A model generated the notes under the pieces. The model worked only from the letters and a program-made list of their open reading frames with translations, was not told where the DNA came from and did no database searches. A stretch of 64,000 nt of DNA, from the NCBI GenBank assembly GCA_030704615.1, contig CM060732.1, positions 71,405,053 through 71,469,052 of the forward strand, read 5' to 3'. Below are positions 22,100 to 36,000 of this stretch, in pieces; the stretch's first letter is position 1, and the number at the start of each line of letters is the position of its first letter. The position numbers were made by a program, and so were the translations under genes. This DNA is from Takakia lepidozioides. Taxonomy: Eukaryota > Streptophyta > Takakiopsida > Takakiales > Takakiaceae.

Positions 22100-22590
22100 T
22101 ACCTTAACAGAGGTATAGTCTGAGGTTGCTAGGGTCCCTTATGTTGATAATACCTTTACAGAGGTATAGTCTGAAAATGAGGGTTCTGTTTGGTATACTA
22201 ACAGAAGTATAGTCTGAGCTGATAAGGGTCCACATATGGTGATACCTCAACAGAGGTATTGTAAAAGGGACAAGCTCTTGTTTGGTATACTAACAGAGGT
22301 ATAGTCTGAGCTGATTAGGGTCCACATATGGTGATACCTCAACAGAGGTATAGTAAAAGGGACAAGCTCATGTTTGGTATACTAACAGAGGTATAGTCTG
22401 AACTGATTAGGGTTCACATATGGTGATACCTCAATAGAGGTATAGTAAAATGGACAAGCTCTTATTTGGTATACTAACAGAGGTATAGTCTCACATTAGG
22501 GTTCACATATGGTGATACCTCAACAGAGGTATAGTCAAAGGGACAAGCTCCTGTTTGGTATACTAACAGAGGTATAGTCTGAGCATATAC
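22100..22590. repeat. 92-bp minisatellite with a palindromic core
   Basis: Unit starts at 22241, 22333, 22425 and 22514 give spacings of 92, 92 and 89 bp, with a more diverged copy upstream. Each unit has two halves that both carry AACAGAGGTATAGT. One half adds ATACCTC before it, so ATACCTC-AACA-GAGGTAT can form a 7-bp hairpin; the other half has GGTATACT in that place. The array abuts the leader end of copy D. Confidence 0.88.
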
Positions 22591-22599
22591 TACTAGGGT

Positions 22600-24690
22600 T
22601 TGTAATGAAGAGCTAGAATGCAAGTCCTTGACTGCTTCTACTCAAGCAAAAATATGGTCTCTAGGTGGTCATAAGAGGCATCTTCTTGCTCTCTTCCACC
22701 CCAATGTGCAACCAAGAGTGGTCCAACTCAACTTGCAAGTCATTGTCCACCAAATCAATCCCCCTTCTAGTCCTTGGGATTTGATTGCAAACTACCATAT
22801 CTCCATTGCCGAGCAATCATGCATTTGTCTCCTCATCACTTGACAATTGCTCCAAATCAACACAAATTATCTCAATGTGTAGGAGCAATGCTTGTCACTT
22901 ACAATAATGCTCCCAAGCAATCCGCCTTGGATCCCACTCTCACGCCATATGCCTCATTTGGGGTCTTGCACCAATCCATCATCCATGTGCTCCCCGTGGT
23001 CATTTGAATGCATGTTTCATGACCTCTTGGCCTATGTGTTGCTATCCTTCATCATAACATGAATCAACACCTCTCCACTTCACACACAAATGGATCTCAA
23101 AGGCCTTCACCTCTTGCTAGTTCAAGAGCTCCCCTTCTCAAACTTGAACTTACAAACTCAAGCGAGCATGCTCCACACATGCACCACTTGCTTGGTCAAC
23201 TATCCACCACAAAGCTCGCACTACCAAGAGCATGAATAGCCAAGTATTGCCTTCCTCTCTTGTCACATTACATAGTTAGGGTGAAGCTATGCATACATTG
23301 AATGATGATTTCCCTTCAAGGATTTCCTACCACATGTTCTCCAAGCCCTTCCAATGGCACCCTAAGCTTGGCTCCACACCACCATGATTGGAAGATTTCT
23401 TCACATGCTCCCTTTCAAAACCTCTTGAGCTTCTTAGTGCTCTACAAGTGCTTGCCCTTGTTGTCTTCAAGCCCAAGCATATATAGCTCCTTGGCTTCTC
23501 TTCCACAACATCCACACTTTGAACTTGCTTAACCCTAGCTTGATAATGAAATGAGCACTAACAAGCCTTTAGTCACTCTCCACAAGCCATGGCGCATACC
23601 ATCGACTCCATAATGCATACAAAGGATTCTCAAACCCTAGAATCAATGCTTCCACACACACAAGACTTCCTCCTTACAATCCTTGCAAAATCTTGTGACT
23701 CAAGAGTTTTCTTCTCAAGCTCTCCAACTCCTTGGTGCATGCAATACTCGAGCACCTTTCCTTGCAACCCCTTGCAAGCCTTGTGATACGGGAGCTAAAT
23801 TCTCCTAGCTCTCAACCTCTTTAAAATACAAGTGCAAAACTAATCATTATACTCCGCACTCACAAGCATAAGGTGATCTGCTTGTAGTGATAAGAGATGA
23901 GAAATGTGAGAAGTAGAAGACAATGAAAGCTCTCAAAGCATGAAGCAATCACATGAAGAACAAGCCCTAGTCCTTCCAAGTGAAATCCACTCTATCACAT
24001 AAACTAAGTCAAGCCAAGGGCACCTTTGCTAAAGGAATCCACCCTACAAAGCCCTCAACACACTCCCTCTCAATACCTAGAGCTATGGAGGTGAGAGAAG
24101 CTCATGGAGGCTCAACTACAAGAAGATGAGCCTCCTCAACACTCACAAGGGGAAAACCTATCTCCATGTCTCAAGTGAGGCTCGACACCTCACTTGGCAT
24201 GTGAGACCAAATAAAGTCCCAACACACAAAATATAAATATAAATATCTAAAATGTCCTAGTTAACTAGAAGTAGGTAATTCTAGATAACCATGACTAAAA
24301 CCATGACAAGAGAGACCTAGGTGCAGTTGATGTAGGATCCATGCTCTCATGTCGTTACTAAGATGAGGTGAGATAGCATGCCGCGACTTCTCATAGGAAG
24401 GCCCGTGAACAGGAACACCATGTCTATTGACGTGGTTCTTCTGGTAGTACACCAACATAGCGATTCCGGGATCAGGATAACACTATTTTACTATGAATCG
24501 ACATGTACAACCTCGTTTGATGCCCTCCCCTCCTTTCTTCCCTGTTATTCTTCTTTGCTTTGGTTTCGGTTCGGCCGTTCCAGACGTAGACGTAGTTGAC
24601 ATCTGTTGTTGTGGGTTTTTTGGAGGAGGTCGTTTCCATTTTTGGGCCGCCTATCTTTTTTGATCTGCATAACGGCCTTGGAATGGTTTG
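22600..24690. other. No gene recognised
   Basis: C- and T-rich on the top strand with many CTCC/CAAG/TTGC words and short frames on both strands, none with a recognisable motif. The composition suggests an old repeat or LTR, but I found no matching second copy in the window. Confidence 0.35.
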
Positions 24691-24691
24691 T

Positions 24692-25190
24692 AGGACTGTA
24701 AGAGCAATGGTACCTGAAGCATAAACGAGAGAAACGACAGAGGTTCAAAGACATGCATTGTTCACATGCACGAACCATTGCAAAAATACGTGAAAGGACT
24801 GTAGATAATCACCTTGTCATTTGCAAGCAGCTGCTGAATCCGTGGAGCATGCAGGGCACCTTCATGGGTGACAGATTGCCATTGTTTGGTGAACTTACAA
24901 GGGGCATCTGAGCGAGCCGACTCTCCTGCAATGAAGTCATCAACCTGATCCCATGGAACGAACGCGACATCGGCTGTCCTATAGCCAGGTGCACCTCCAT
25001 GCCATTGGGACCTCCACGCCAATACATGGTGTGTGAACGTGCCTGGGGAAGGGGTCTGCACGGCAATTCGCAATTCTGCGACCAAGTGAGGAACAACAAC
25101 ATCTGGCAATGGGGCAGTGGCCATGCTTGCAGTACACGAGAGTGCAATGGTTCGAAATGGAAGCAGAACGCACGTATTTGGAAGCATAAT
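24692..25190 (-). CDS. Hypothetical protein, partial (two possible exons)
   Basis: The minus-strand frame 25190 to about 24811 gives a coherent globular-looking stretch: VVVPHLVAELRIA, THHVLAWRSQWHGG, TADVAFVPWDQVDDFIAG and ARSDAPCKFTKQW. It ends at a possible donor after LLANDK (AAG then GTGATT). A possible last exon begins after a pyrimidine-rich acceptor at about 24717 with VPLLLQSYKPFQGRYADQ and stops near 24655. The family is not recognised. It could be a real short gene, an exon of a longer gene, or a captured fragment. Confidence 0.35.
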
Positions 25191-25299
25191 GCTATACAAG
25201 ACGGTGAGATGCAAAATTCCAATTTTTCACCTCAATGTACAGATGTCAGGGCGGGAACAACCGCAACCTTCTTGCATTTTCAATTTTGAAATTTGAATT

Positions 25300-26200
25300 T
25301 CAAATACCTAGGCATGTGCAGTTCATGTGTGGGTTGGACATGGATGGGGTGGATGCATGGATATGAGGATGCATGCATGCATGTGGACTGCATGGGTTTT
25401 GGGGATCATGTAATTCGGCCATTCATGTATTGAACCGCGGGTCGGCGAAGTGACCGCGGAGGGTGGGTCGCCTAAGGGAGGCCCGGGTGGGCCATCGTTG
25501 GGGGACCCACACAGGGCTGTCAGGGCAATCAACTCCCCGGGCACTTCTATTACTTGGCTTTGCACCTGTGCTTCCTTTCATGTATATCGGTCTGTGTACT
25601 ATTGGATGTTGTGTTCAAGGTGTTCATCTCTATCATGTCTTGTGTTCAATATCGTGTTCAATCTCTGGGCTCCTCCGCGGGTATCTTTCTATTTTTCGCA
25701 AAGTCAAGCTTTTCCAAAACTACCACACCTGCCGTAGAGGATAGAAGAATCTCCACCCAAACGCACAATGCACCATGACACCAAGGTGGTGTATTTATAA
25801 GACTCATGAGACTCGGAGCTTTGCTTTCCTTTTAAAAGAAACAGAAAAGGAGAGGGTGTCATATAAGTTGGATTACCAAGAGTCATTATGGACACTCGTG
25901 GTAAACACAGTGAGCCTCATGCAAACCTATTCAAGGGGAGTGCAAATTATGCATCTTCAAATACTAGTCCAGTCTCCTCCAAAACACTTGGTCACTTTCA
26001 AGCTCTTCAGACTGACAAAATGAGAACAAAAAACCTTTCATCAACCAAGAAACAGTAGAGATCAAAACACTTCACTTCGTATGCCAATACACATTTACCA
26101 CCCTGCACAGAGTGGATCAGAGTGCAGACAACTACTGAATCAGGATGCCATCACCTACTCTCTTACGTGGAACCTTTTACTCTGGAAAAAGATCCCCTTG
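25300..26200. other. No gene recognised
   Basis: Contains a GCATG-rich stretch (25310-25400), a GC-rich block (25440-25530) and ordinary sequence with a TATA-like TATTTATAAGA at about 25791. It might be LTR or promoter sequence of an unknown element; nothing firmer can be said. Confidence 0.3.
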
Positions 26201-26205
26201 TGCGC

Positions 26206-26240
26206 CAACATACTGTACTGACCTAGCTTATTAGACACTT
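26206..26240 (+). repeat. Left copy of a 20-bp inverted repeat (partner at 32081-32104)
   Basis: GTACTGACCTAGCTTATTAG here is repeated exactly, inverted, at 32081-32104. Similarity extends weakly on both sides (outside CGCCA-, inside TAATAATTAA). The pair encloses 5.9 kb holding the Helentron relic, the aminotransferase exons and the hAT element, so it may be the terminal inverted repeat of a large element or an old inversion scar. Confidence 0.55.
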
Positions 26241-26369
26241 CCGCGCCTAATAATTAACAAATGTATGGTTACATGCGAGCCCTACCCTGACATAGTTATG
26301 AATTGGTTGTGAAATGATTAACATAATCTGGGAGTTTAAATGTGAGGTAAATTGGTTTGTGGTTGGTCC

Positions 26370-27980
26370 AGTATGCTTATTTTGTTTCGGATAAAGATTG
26401 TTGTGTAGGTGCATTAATCCATATATGATCTAATTGAGAATTGTAAGTTGTTGTAGATTCGTTGAATGTTATAAGATGAAAATGATGACTTGTCATGAAT
26501 GAACGAAGTGATTTAGATTCGTTGTTAGGTTTACAAAGGTTGATATTAAAATCTCCTATAGACATTGTTGGGCAAAATTTTGGTGCTTTATCATATAAAT
26601 TTTGTAATACATGTAAAATGTTATGAAGGGAAAATAAAGGAGGTTTATATATTGCAATTACATGTATTGCTCTACGAGAATTCACATTGAAAGTTGCAGC
26701 AATCGAGTTTCATTTAAACATAATATATGATATGTTCGCAGATTATAATCGTTCATCATGTCACGATAATGGCTGTGCATTGAACGTGTATTCAGTGATT
26801 GTATGATTAGATGTGTACGATATAGGTGTTGTAAATTTAATGTCGATAATTTTCATTTTACTATTGTTTGTAGTCTGTGTATTTCTTCACGTATGTTATC
26901 TTTACATGTTGTCTTGTAAATGAGGTAAGAGATATAAATTTTGTCTTTCTTTATACGAATGCTGTGTATGTTAGTCCGTGTCTATTTACATTTGTCGGAT
27001 CAAATGCAAGACGATCCATGGTTAATCCTTGTGCTCTATGTATAGTACGTGATGCTTTAAGTTGAATAGGGAATTGAGTACGAGTTATTACATGGTCGGG
27101 ATTATCTGTAAATTGAATTTCTTTGGTTTTGGCTGCAATCGGAGTCCAAGATTTGCATATGTCAATGTCACTTTGATACAAGTGCGAATATGAGGCTCGT
27201 GTTTCACATCCTATTTGTTCATTAGAAAAATATAACCAGATCAATGGTGCAATGGTGAAGTTGTGCTAATTTTGAAAATTCCCTCAGCTCCATTTACTAA
27301 GCCATCTTAGATATTGTACTTGCGTCCACATAACTCCACTAACATATTGGGTTTAACGCGTACAAATGTATGCAAGCCTGCAGTTTTATTTGCGTCTAAA
27401 GGAGCTTTGATGTACGAAGGGTCTATTGCTTTGAATGAAAAAACTTGACCTTCTTTTTATTGAAAACAATTTCATTATGTGCTTTGAGTACGTGCATTTG
27501 TGTAAAATAAATGAGGAAGTGTTAGATCTGATGGCGGTGGTCTATGACAAACATCATTCATGTTCTTAATGTCGTCAGCGATGTGTGTTGTTGTCCTGAA
27601 TCGACTTAAAATGTTTGATCACTTTGTCTCATGACTTGTGTTAAGTAACGTTACATATATTAGTGGTGTCTTCTTCTATTTTGAGTATCCAAGCGTCTCT
27701 GACTGGAAGAACTTGATAAAATTCACCAACGCACATGATTGTCACTTTCAATGTAGGCGAATGCACATTCGCCATCAGCTCTTCAGAGTTATAGTAACCG
27801 TACTGTAACCATCTTCATCAGTGACATCACAATGTAGAAAGAGCGGCCCGTTCGTCCTTCTGTACCTCTATCAAAAGACCTGTACCGATTGAGGATATGA
27901 CCTTCGAATACACCTCCTTGCAGATTGAGAGCCAAACTGTCAATTGTAGTAACTCTAGGCTCACCATCTCTTTTCATTCT
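26370..27980 (-). mobile_element. Helitron/Helentron relic: Pif1-like helicase and endonuclease
   Basis: In broken frames the minus strand reads GEFYQVLPVRDAW (helicase motif region), NTHIADDIKNMNDVC, HTFVRVKPNMLVELCG and then the conserved C-terminal helicase block FPIQLKASRTIHRAQGLTMD followed by HGLTYTAF, the Pif1/RecD pattern of Helitron RepHel proteins. Downstream, 26685-26377 encodes an endonuclease/exonuclease/phosphatase fold fragment (YKPP, SIGDFNINL, TTTYNSQLDHIW). An endonuclease after the helicase is typical of the Helentron subgroup. The Rep nuclease part was not found. Many stops; AT-rich. Confidence 0.72.
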
Positions 27981-28074
27981 AATGCATGGAAATGTACTGT
28001 CAACATGATTACAACAAACTGTTATTCCCTCTCTAAGCTCTCCCTATTTATACTCAAGATCTATGGCAGAATTA

Positions 28075-28560
28075 CCTGAGATGACTATGACATAATTAGA
28101 TACTGAACTTGATTTATCTCCAACTGACACTGTAACTTGAGTCATTATTAACTGAAACTAACTTAAAATAAATAAACAAAATTAATTGAGATAATTATAG
28201 CATAAATGCATGCTGAACTTGAATTATCTCCAGTTGTTATTCTCGTACTATGATTTGAGGCTCAGATAACTATAGCATAACTGGATGCTTAGTTATTTGC
28301 AGTTGCTATTCTGCCACTATAACAAGTCACTCCTAATTCAAGCTAACTTAAGGAAACTAAGCAAAATTAGATAAGATAACTATAGCATAACTAGATGCTG
28401 AAATATCTCTGACCGCTATTTCTGGTACTTCAGTCAGAGTTAATTGAAACTTTTATGTTAATTGAGCAAAATTAACTGAGATAACTATAGCATAATTGGA
28501 TACTCTATTTGAGTTATCTCTATATGATATTTTGATACTATGACATTATTTGTATACTCC
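28075..28560. repeat. AT-rich tandem array, about five diverged units
   Basis: Units begin with GAGATAACTATAGCATAA and continue with TGGATACTGAACTTGA- and TTATCTCCAGTTGCTATT-like blocks. Lengths vary between about 70 and 115 bp. The array lies directly upstream (in minus orientation) of the helicase relic and may be part of that element. Confidence 0.75.
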
Positions 28561-29022
28561 ATGTACTCAATATAAAACTTGGATACATAATCAGTCGTGG
28601 ATCATTTGAATTCAGATCTTTTAAATGTTGAATGACATGGTGCCGTAATATTAGGGAATACATCTCATTTAACCAATCGTATCGGAAAAATAAGTTTCTT
28701 ATTACTTGAGAAAATTTATTGTGTCATATAGAAAACAATTCTGGAAAACTAAAACAATGTCTATGATTTGTTATTGAAACTGTGGATTTTATATATTTAT
28801 ATTATTACTGTATTAAAATTATAACATAGACAAACGACAACAGAAATTGATAAATAAATTTAATACGTAATCATTTATGAGCTTTTGCTTTGTCACTTCG
28901 GCAAATGCCAAGTGACCTTTGCTGATGGCTTATTGCTGATGGCTGATGTCAGATTGCTTATGGTTGATGGCAAGAACTTGAATGATCAATGTGTGTCAAG
29001 AAGCATTTTCACCAAGCCTTAC
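28561..29022. other. AT-rich DNA without a gene
   Basis: No long frame. A run of GATGGCTGATG/GATGGCTTATTGCTGATGG near 28920-28970 is a small imperfect repeat. The last exons of the aminotransferase would be expected here but were not found. Confidence 0.4.
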
Positions 29023-30283
<1,261 letters not shown>

Positions 30284-30621
30284 TCATTTGATGAAAACCC
30301 TTGACAACAAGAAAACTTCGAAAGTGCGTGGTGATACTATGCACCTGCAGAACTAATGGAGCAGGGCCATACAGTCTGCGTGTCGAGATCAAGCTGTTGT
30401 GATTGCCGTATAATCGAGTGAAAAATATATGTTTTTTTAAAGAGAAATTTACCTTTTTGAGGGAGGTAAAAAACAATTGTTGAGGTAATATCTATTTTCA
30501 AGACCATTATGTTTCTTTACAAGAAAATTACCTCAACAATAGTTTTTGAGGGAGATAAAAAATAATTGTTCATTATTATCCAGGGTCGACTATAATACAT
30601 GCCTAATGTTTGGGAAATTAC

Positions 30622-31506
30622 CAGTGTTGGGCGGTTACCCGCCTGGGCCCGGGTAACCGCCGGTTCCGGTTCCGGTTATGCGGAACCGGACCGGAACCGG
30701 ACCTGCCTGTGCAGAACCGGAACCGGAACCGGAACCGCTCATTGGGGATTGTGTTGGAACCGGAACCGGCGGTTCCAGCTACGACCACATGTGTGGGAAC
30801 CGGCGGTTCCAGCTCCAAAGCGGTTCCGGTTCCGGTTCCGGTCCACCCGTGGGCTGTAGCCCTAAATGTCTCGAGTACCTACCAAAGCGCTTCTAAGTCC
30901 GGTTCTTGGTTCTTGACCCCTTGGTGGGGCTGGTGGGCCCAGGGAAAAACTTATTTAATGCTCTTAAGCTCCTGAGATCCTGGGTTCAATGCTTGAAGGC
31001 CATGAGATTCTATGTTCAATGCTTCAGCGCCATGAGACCTTCGGTTCAATCTCCAGCTCCATGATATCCTGGCTAAGTTCATTAATAAAATGTTTGAAGA
31101 TGCCAATACTTGCCAGGTAGCTGAATAGTACTTTCAACCCATAAAATTTTACCCATTTTCTTCTACCAGTTTATTTAGAGTATTTTTGTTTGTTTTTTTG
31201 TGTTAGTGAAAACTAACAAAATCGTTGGATTTTAGTTCAAATATGTGAATACACTGCTATTTAATCTACCGGACTGATAAAATATTTTAAATCTAATTAA
31301 ATTAAACAAATATATTTTTAAAATAGAACCAGAACCTAACCGGAACCGATGGTTTTTATCAGCAACTAACCGGTAACCGGAACCGCCCCCATGTTTAAAA
31401 GTTGGATCCGGAACCGGACCGGAACCGGATCCGGAACCGTCTCTTGAAATAATTTTGGAACCGGAACCGAAGGTTCCTTCACAAATGCAAGAACCGCCCA
31501 ACACTT
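30622..31506. mobile_element. Nonautonomous hAT element with GGTTCC-rich ends (8-bp TSD)
   Basis: The left end is CAGTGTTGGGCGGTT; the right end read inward is AAGTGTTGGGCGGTT. The flanks carry the perfect 8-bp duplication GAAATTAC (30614-30621 and 31507-31514). TIR start, TSD length and size (885 bp) all fit hAT. Both subterminal regions (30655-30860 and 31320-31500) are packed with GGTTCC/GGAACC hexamers in both directions, likely transposase binding sites. The centre is AT-rich and non-coding. Confidence 0.92.
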
Positions 31507-31514
31507 GAAATTAC

Positions 31515-32080
31515 CTAGGCGAGGTGCCATAAAAACGAATCTGCCTAATAATATTCCATTTTTATTGGCTCTGCCCTCATGCAGAAACTATACAATTGGT
31601 TTCTCCCGCTTGTCATGGGACCAACTTTTCGAGGGACCAATGTTTTTGTTGGATGACATGACAATGATTGTCATCCATTGTGAGTTCTATTCCGGAAGGG
31701 TCTAGGGTTTGATTGCAAGGATTGGATAATGTTTGATATGTGATTGAGATCAGCCGATGTCTTGCAAACATGCATATCGAGGATGCTGATGTTCCTGACC
31801 TTAACATTCTCTCAGATTCAGAAGATTCACATGAGATAGGTGATGAGACTTATCAAGATTCAGTTGCATCAATGCAGGGCCCTTTGGAAGTTGTGTGGAC
31901 ATGAAAATATAAATTGCATGCATTTTTTTCCTTTTTTGGACTTTAAATAATACAATTTAGACATTTTTTCCACATATTTGAACATTTTGGTGTTTTTCAC
32001 AATATTTGAGCAATTAGGCACTTCTCAGGAAATGTTCTCCAAGATTTAATTAGGCACTTGATTTTAAATTAATTATTGCC
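31515..32080. other. No gene; short acidic frame inside
   Basis: At about 31767-31904 a plus-strand frame reads IEDADVPDLNILSDSEDSHE and on to a TGA, a low-complexity acidic run that could be an exon remnant. Otherwise AT-rich with T-runs. Confidence 0.3.
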
Positions 32081-32104
32081 TAATAAGCTAGGTCAGTACG
32101 GTAG
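32081..32104 (-). repeat. Right copy of the 20-bp inverted repeat
   Basis: Exact inverse of GTACTGACCTAGCTTATTAG at 26.2 kb; see that entry. Confidence 0.55.
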
Positions 32105-32469
32105 ATGGCGACATCTTCCAGCACACTAGAAACAGAAGAATCAGACGTCAACTTACTTCAGTGCACAAGTCACTTGAAAGATAACCACCAAGGACAACCA
32201 ATAAAGTCAAAGCACAGTCAGAGCCTAGTCATAGCCCAACATAGACTGGCAAACAACACCTCAAATATTTACTCAGATATGCAAATTACTCCCACCAGGG
32301 AGTTCTACACATCAGTCCAATCCAAGTTTTTTGTAATGGACACGGCTTACTCTTTCTCCGCTTATTGCTAAGAACTAATCTATGAAGCAAACAAAATTTT
32401 GCTCTTTTTGAAAGAAAAGCTGAGGTTCAAAATGGACCATGGATCGTTCTATGGTGGCTGATGGCATGA

Positions 32470-32521
32470 AACACCTTCTCTAATCCCCACTTTCAGAACT
32501 TACAATTAAGCTCTGATGCCA
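32470..32521 (-). repeat. Ty3/gypsy leader fragment with a tRNA-Met-like primer site
   Basis: On the minus strand TGGCATCAGAGC (32521-32510) differs by one base from the usual initiator tRNA-Met primer site. It is followed at 32499-32483 by GAAAGTGGGGATTAGAG, the string that precedes Gag in copy D. No Gag follows, so this is a short remnant of the same or a related element, just beyond the 3' end of gene 1. Confidence 0.5.
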
Positions 32522-33010
32522 GGCAAGCCCTTGAAATTGAGCAGCAAGGCAGGCCATGAGCCTCTTTCTAAATGCTAAAACTGAGCCGCAAAGCATGCCG
32601 AGAGCCCCAGTCCTAAGTGCGTATTCCAATATATAACAGACAAATTATATGACATAGCACAGATCAACTAGGAGGAGGTACAAAACACTTCAGCTTGGAC
32701 ATTCCCCCTCGCATCTCTTCCTTTTGTTAAATGAAGATGTGATCAGCTCCCCATGAAAGTGCACACACATCCAGTCAGCTGTGCACAAATTAGGGAGATC
32801 CAAGACCCCAGTCTCCTTGCCTTGTATCAGGCAGTCAGTGAGTTTGGGCCCAATCCAACAGCACATATGCTTCTGCAAAGTTCTTCAGATCATGAATCCT
32901 TGTCAAACCATCCTGAAAATGCTGGTGAATCTTTGGTTTCTGAGTCAGTGACGTGTTGGTTAGTACCATGCATTTGAATCGATAGAAAAACAGGTTGCTA
33001 GAATGTAAGC

Positions 33011-36000
33011 CTATTCATTTGCAGGAACATTGTTGCCATGGAAAAAGAGTTGGTCAAGGAGTTGTAGGGGTCGCCGGCGGCCAGGGCCCTTTCCAACCCT
33101 TTCTGAGTCTACAGACAGACCTGTCACTCCTGGAGAGGTGGTCAATAGATGAAGCAAATCCTGCATCGCAGCCTGCAAATTGAACATGTGGCAGATAGAT
33201 TGAAACCTTGGTCAGACATTTGCCAGAAACTTAACCGAGTATACCAGAAGAAAACAGAAACCAAAACTTAACCAGCACATTAGGGCATAAGAATCAAGAG
33301 AGGGAAATAGGACGACTTACTTGAACACGAAACATGGCAAAGGAGCCTGCACCAATATTAGCACCTGGGCGTAATGGGTCGTCAATCCACAGGGCCACTG
33401 GTCGTGAAATGTTTTCATGCCAGAAAACACCCCCACTGTCCCCATTTCGACCCTGTGATCCACCGTCACAACCTGTGTTATAGAAAGGCAGCGAGGGGAG
33501 GAAGGAGAAGAAAAAAACTCAAAATCTCAAAGAAGAAACAAAGATATAACAGCAGCAGGCCCAAAGAGTCCACAGTACATGTAACAGAAACACGACCAAG
33601 GAAAACTCAAGCATACCATAACGGTGGAATGCCTCATGTAGGTACCAGGCACCAGGCACTTCGTGAGGTCTCTGCCATGGAAGGACAGTCACTAAAGAAT
33701 GTACTCATGAGACGTTTGCCGTAGCCTTGTGGCCATATACCCCATGCCCAGTTTGGGCAGGAAAAAAGAGGGAACAGACACTACATTTGAGAGGGGCTCA
33801 CTCCAGTAGTGGGACTTGCCTTGGGACTTGCCTAGTGAGACAGCTGGTTCGGGTTTCCAGATTTCTCTAGAAAGCCCTTCACACAAGCATCAGTCTGCTG
33901 TGTGAGAGCTGACTAGCAATTTGACCCCAACAGGGCCAGGGCCAGGGCTTTAGGGCTTTCGTGGTTTTGAAAGTTGGTGAACAGAGGTGCAGGGACTATG
34001 TTATTGATGGTCCTGTAGAGGGTTGCTCTCTGATGAGAATACCCAGATGCGATACCCCAGCATGCAAGCATCGGCTCGCCATAGCCAAACTTGCCATATC
34101 CTTTCGGCCATTGACCCTGTGGGAAACTAACCCTCCCAGAGCAATTTGAGGGGTTCACACCCACCAGAGAATGTACTCATAAGACGTTTGCTGTAGCCTT
34201 GTGACCAGTGACCCCACACTCAGTGTGAGTGGCACACAAAGAGACAGAAACTACCTTTGTCAGGGGTGGTAGTATGAACAGACAATTAATCCGAGTTCTC
34301 CAGATATCCTCTAGAAATGCTTTCACACAAGCATCAATCTGCTGTGTGTGGTTGCCCAATAACTAGGCCCCAAAAGGGCCTGGGCCAGGGGCCCTCAGGG
34401 TGCATGGGACATAGAGCAACAAGAAACCCACATCATTTCACCAAATGTTGCTCAAAGACGAAGAGAGCATTTGAAAGAGAAACAAAGATACTTTCTAGGT
34501 CCACGGAAAGCTCAAATAGCTTATGGACAAGGATACATGGAAGAAAGTGGCCCCCCCAACAAGCAGCAGGAAAACTGCATTTGAACTTCCAGCCATAAGG
34601 TAGATCAAGTAGATATGCCACCAGGCATCTCTGAGCCTCTTAATCATGTGTAAGAGAGAGTGAAATTTGTGTGCAGGAGAGAGGGTAAGATGTTCATTTG
34701 AAGTCGATTGCATACTCTTCTAGTCATAGACCCAGGTCCGGTTTGGACGGAGTAGAACAGGACGAAGTGGGGAGGAGAAGAGATTGTACTCATAAGACGT
34801 TGTTTGCCGTAGCCTTGTGGCCATTGACCCCGCGCCCAGTTTGAGCGGGAAGGGGAGGAGAAGAGAGAGAGAGAGGGACACTCCACCAGGGAGTAACCTA
34901 CTACCTCACTTCACCCATTTCACGCACACTTTTAAGTAAAAAGGTGGGTCATGCACCTTCCCACAACGGGGGCTTTCATTTTGGGAACATACCCCATGAA
35001 GGAAAAACCCGGTTGCCAGAATCAGTTGGCAGAGCTGAGTTTATACCGGCATCCACTGTAGCAGCTAGTTTGACTGAGGCATCTCGTTTATTTCAGTGCA
35101 GTGTCTACATGATGCTGAACACCTGTCACGCATCTCATAGCACAGCAAATGGGTTGAAGTTGGTGATACTGGTGACTTGGGTGGACAACCTATATGAATC
35201 TTTGCAAACCTGAAATACGAAGCAACACTAAGATAGATTATCACACCTTTAAGACAAGACGCACGCGCGAGAAATCAATCTCTGTCCCAAAAATCTGCAG
35301 AAAGCCAATCAATAACATCCCCAAATTTGGAGATGGCACAGTCTGCATGGACACTAGTAACTCCTCAACAATGCCTCCTGCCCTTCGAGGAAGAGGCTCA
35401 CCACTGCCAGACTCCACCCGGACAGACGAATTCTCCACAATTGACAACCCTCCTGCGCACAAATTGTTCTCTGCACATCAACATCTTTACTAGCAACTGA
35501 AGGTTAACATATTGATTAGGCCAAACACAGAAATCCGCGAGATGACATTTTATGCATGGTTTACTGTAATCCAGTGGAGGTGGTTGTCTTCCTGCTTTCC
35601 TAAAGAATGGGGTATAGGACATGAACTACTAACTCACTACTTTGAAAACACCTGTTAATCATCTTTCTTTGACATGCAAAGACCACACACTATTTGGACT
35701 ATGCAAATCTATTGACTTGCTTGTCCCACCACATTGTAGCTAGCTCCCCTAGGACTCGGGGATAATATCCTAGGGGAATTCGGAGTTGCAGCGGGCGGGA
35801 GGTCTGTTATTTCGGCCGAATTTTGTGTTACAAGGTATGCTTTTACATCTCAGAGTCACTGTGTCTCTTCATGATCTGGTGGCTGCCCAAGGTCTCCAAG
35901 AGAAGTTCAAATCAGAAAATTGACAATAGATCTATCCTACAAAACACCCACCGTGTATAGAAGACTCAGAGGAGGTAGTGGAAGCTGAGGTACTGGTTGA

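Noticed and set aside
22100-22590. CRISPR-like regular repeats
   Set aside because: Units abut each other with no unique spacers, the unit is 92 bp, and the genome is eukaryotic.
32510-32521. Possible tRNA-Met 3' end (GCTCTGATGCCA)
   Set aside because: No acceptor partner, anticodon or arms of a tRNA lie around it, and the adjacent string matches the leader of copy D, so a primer-site remnant explains it better.
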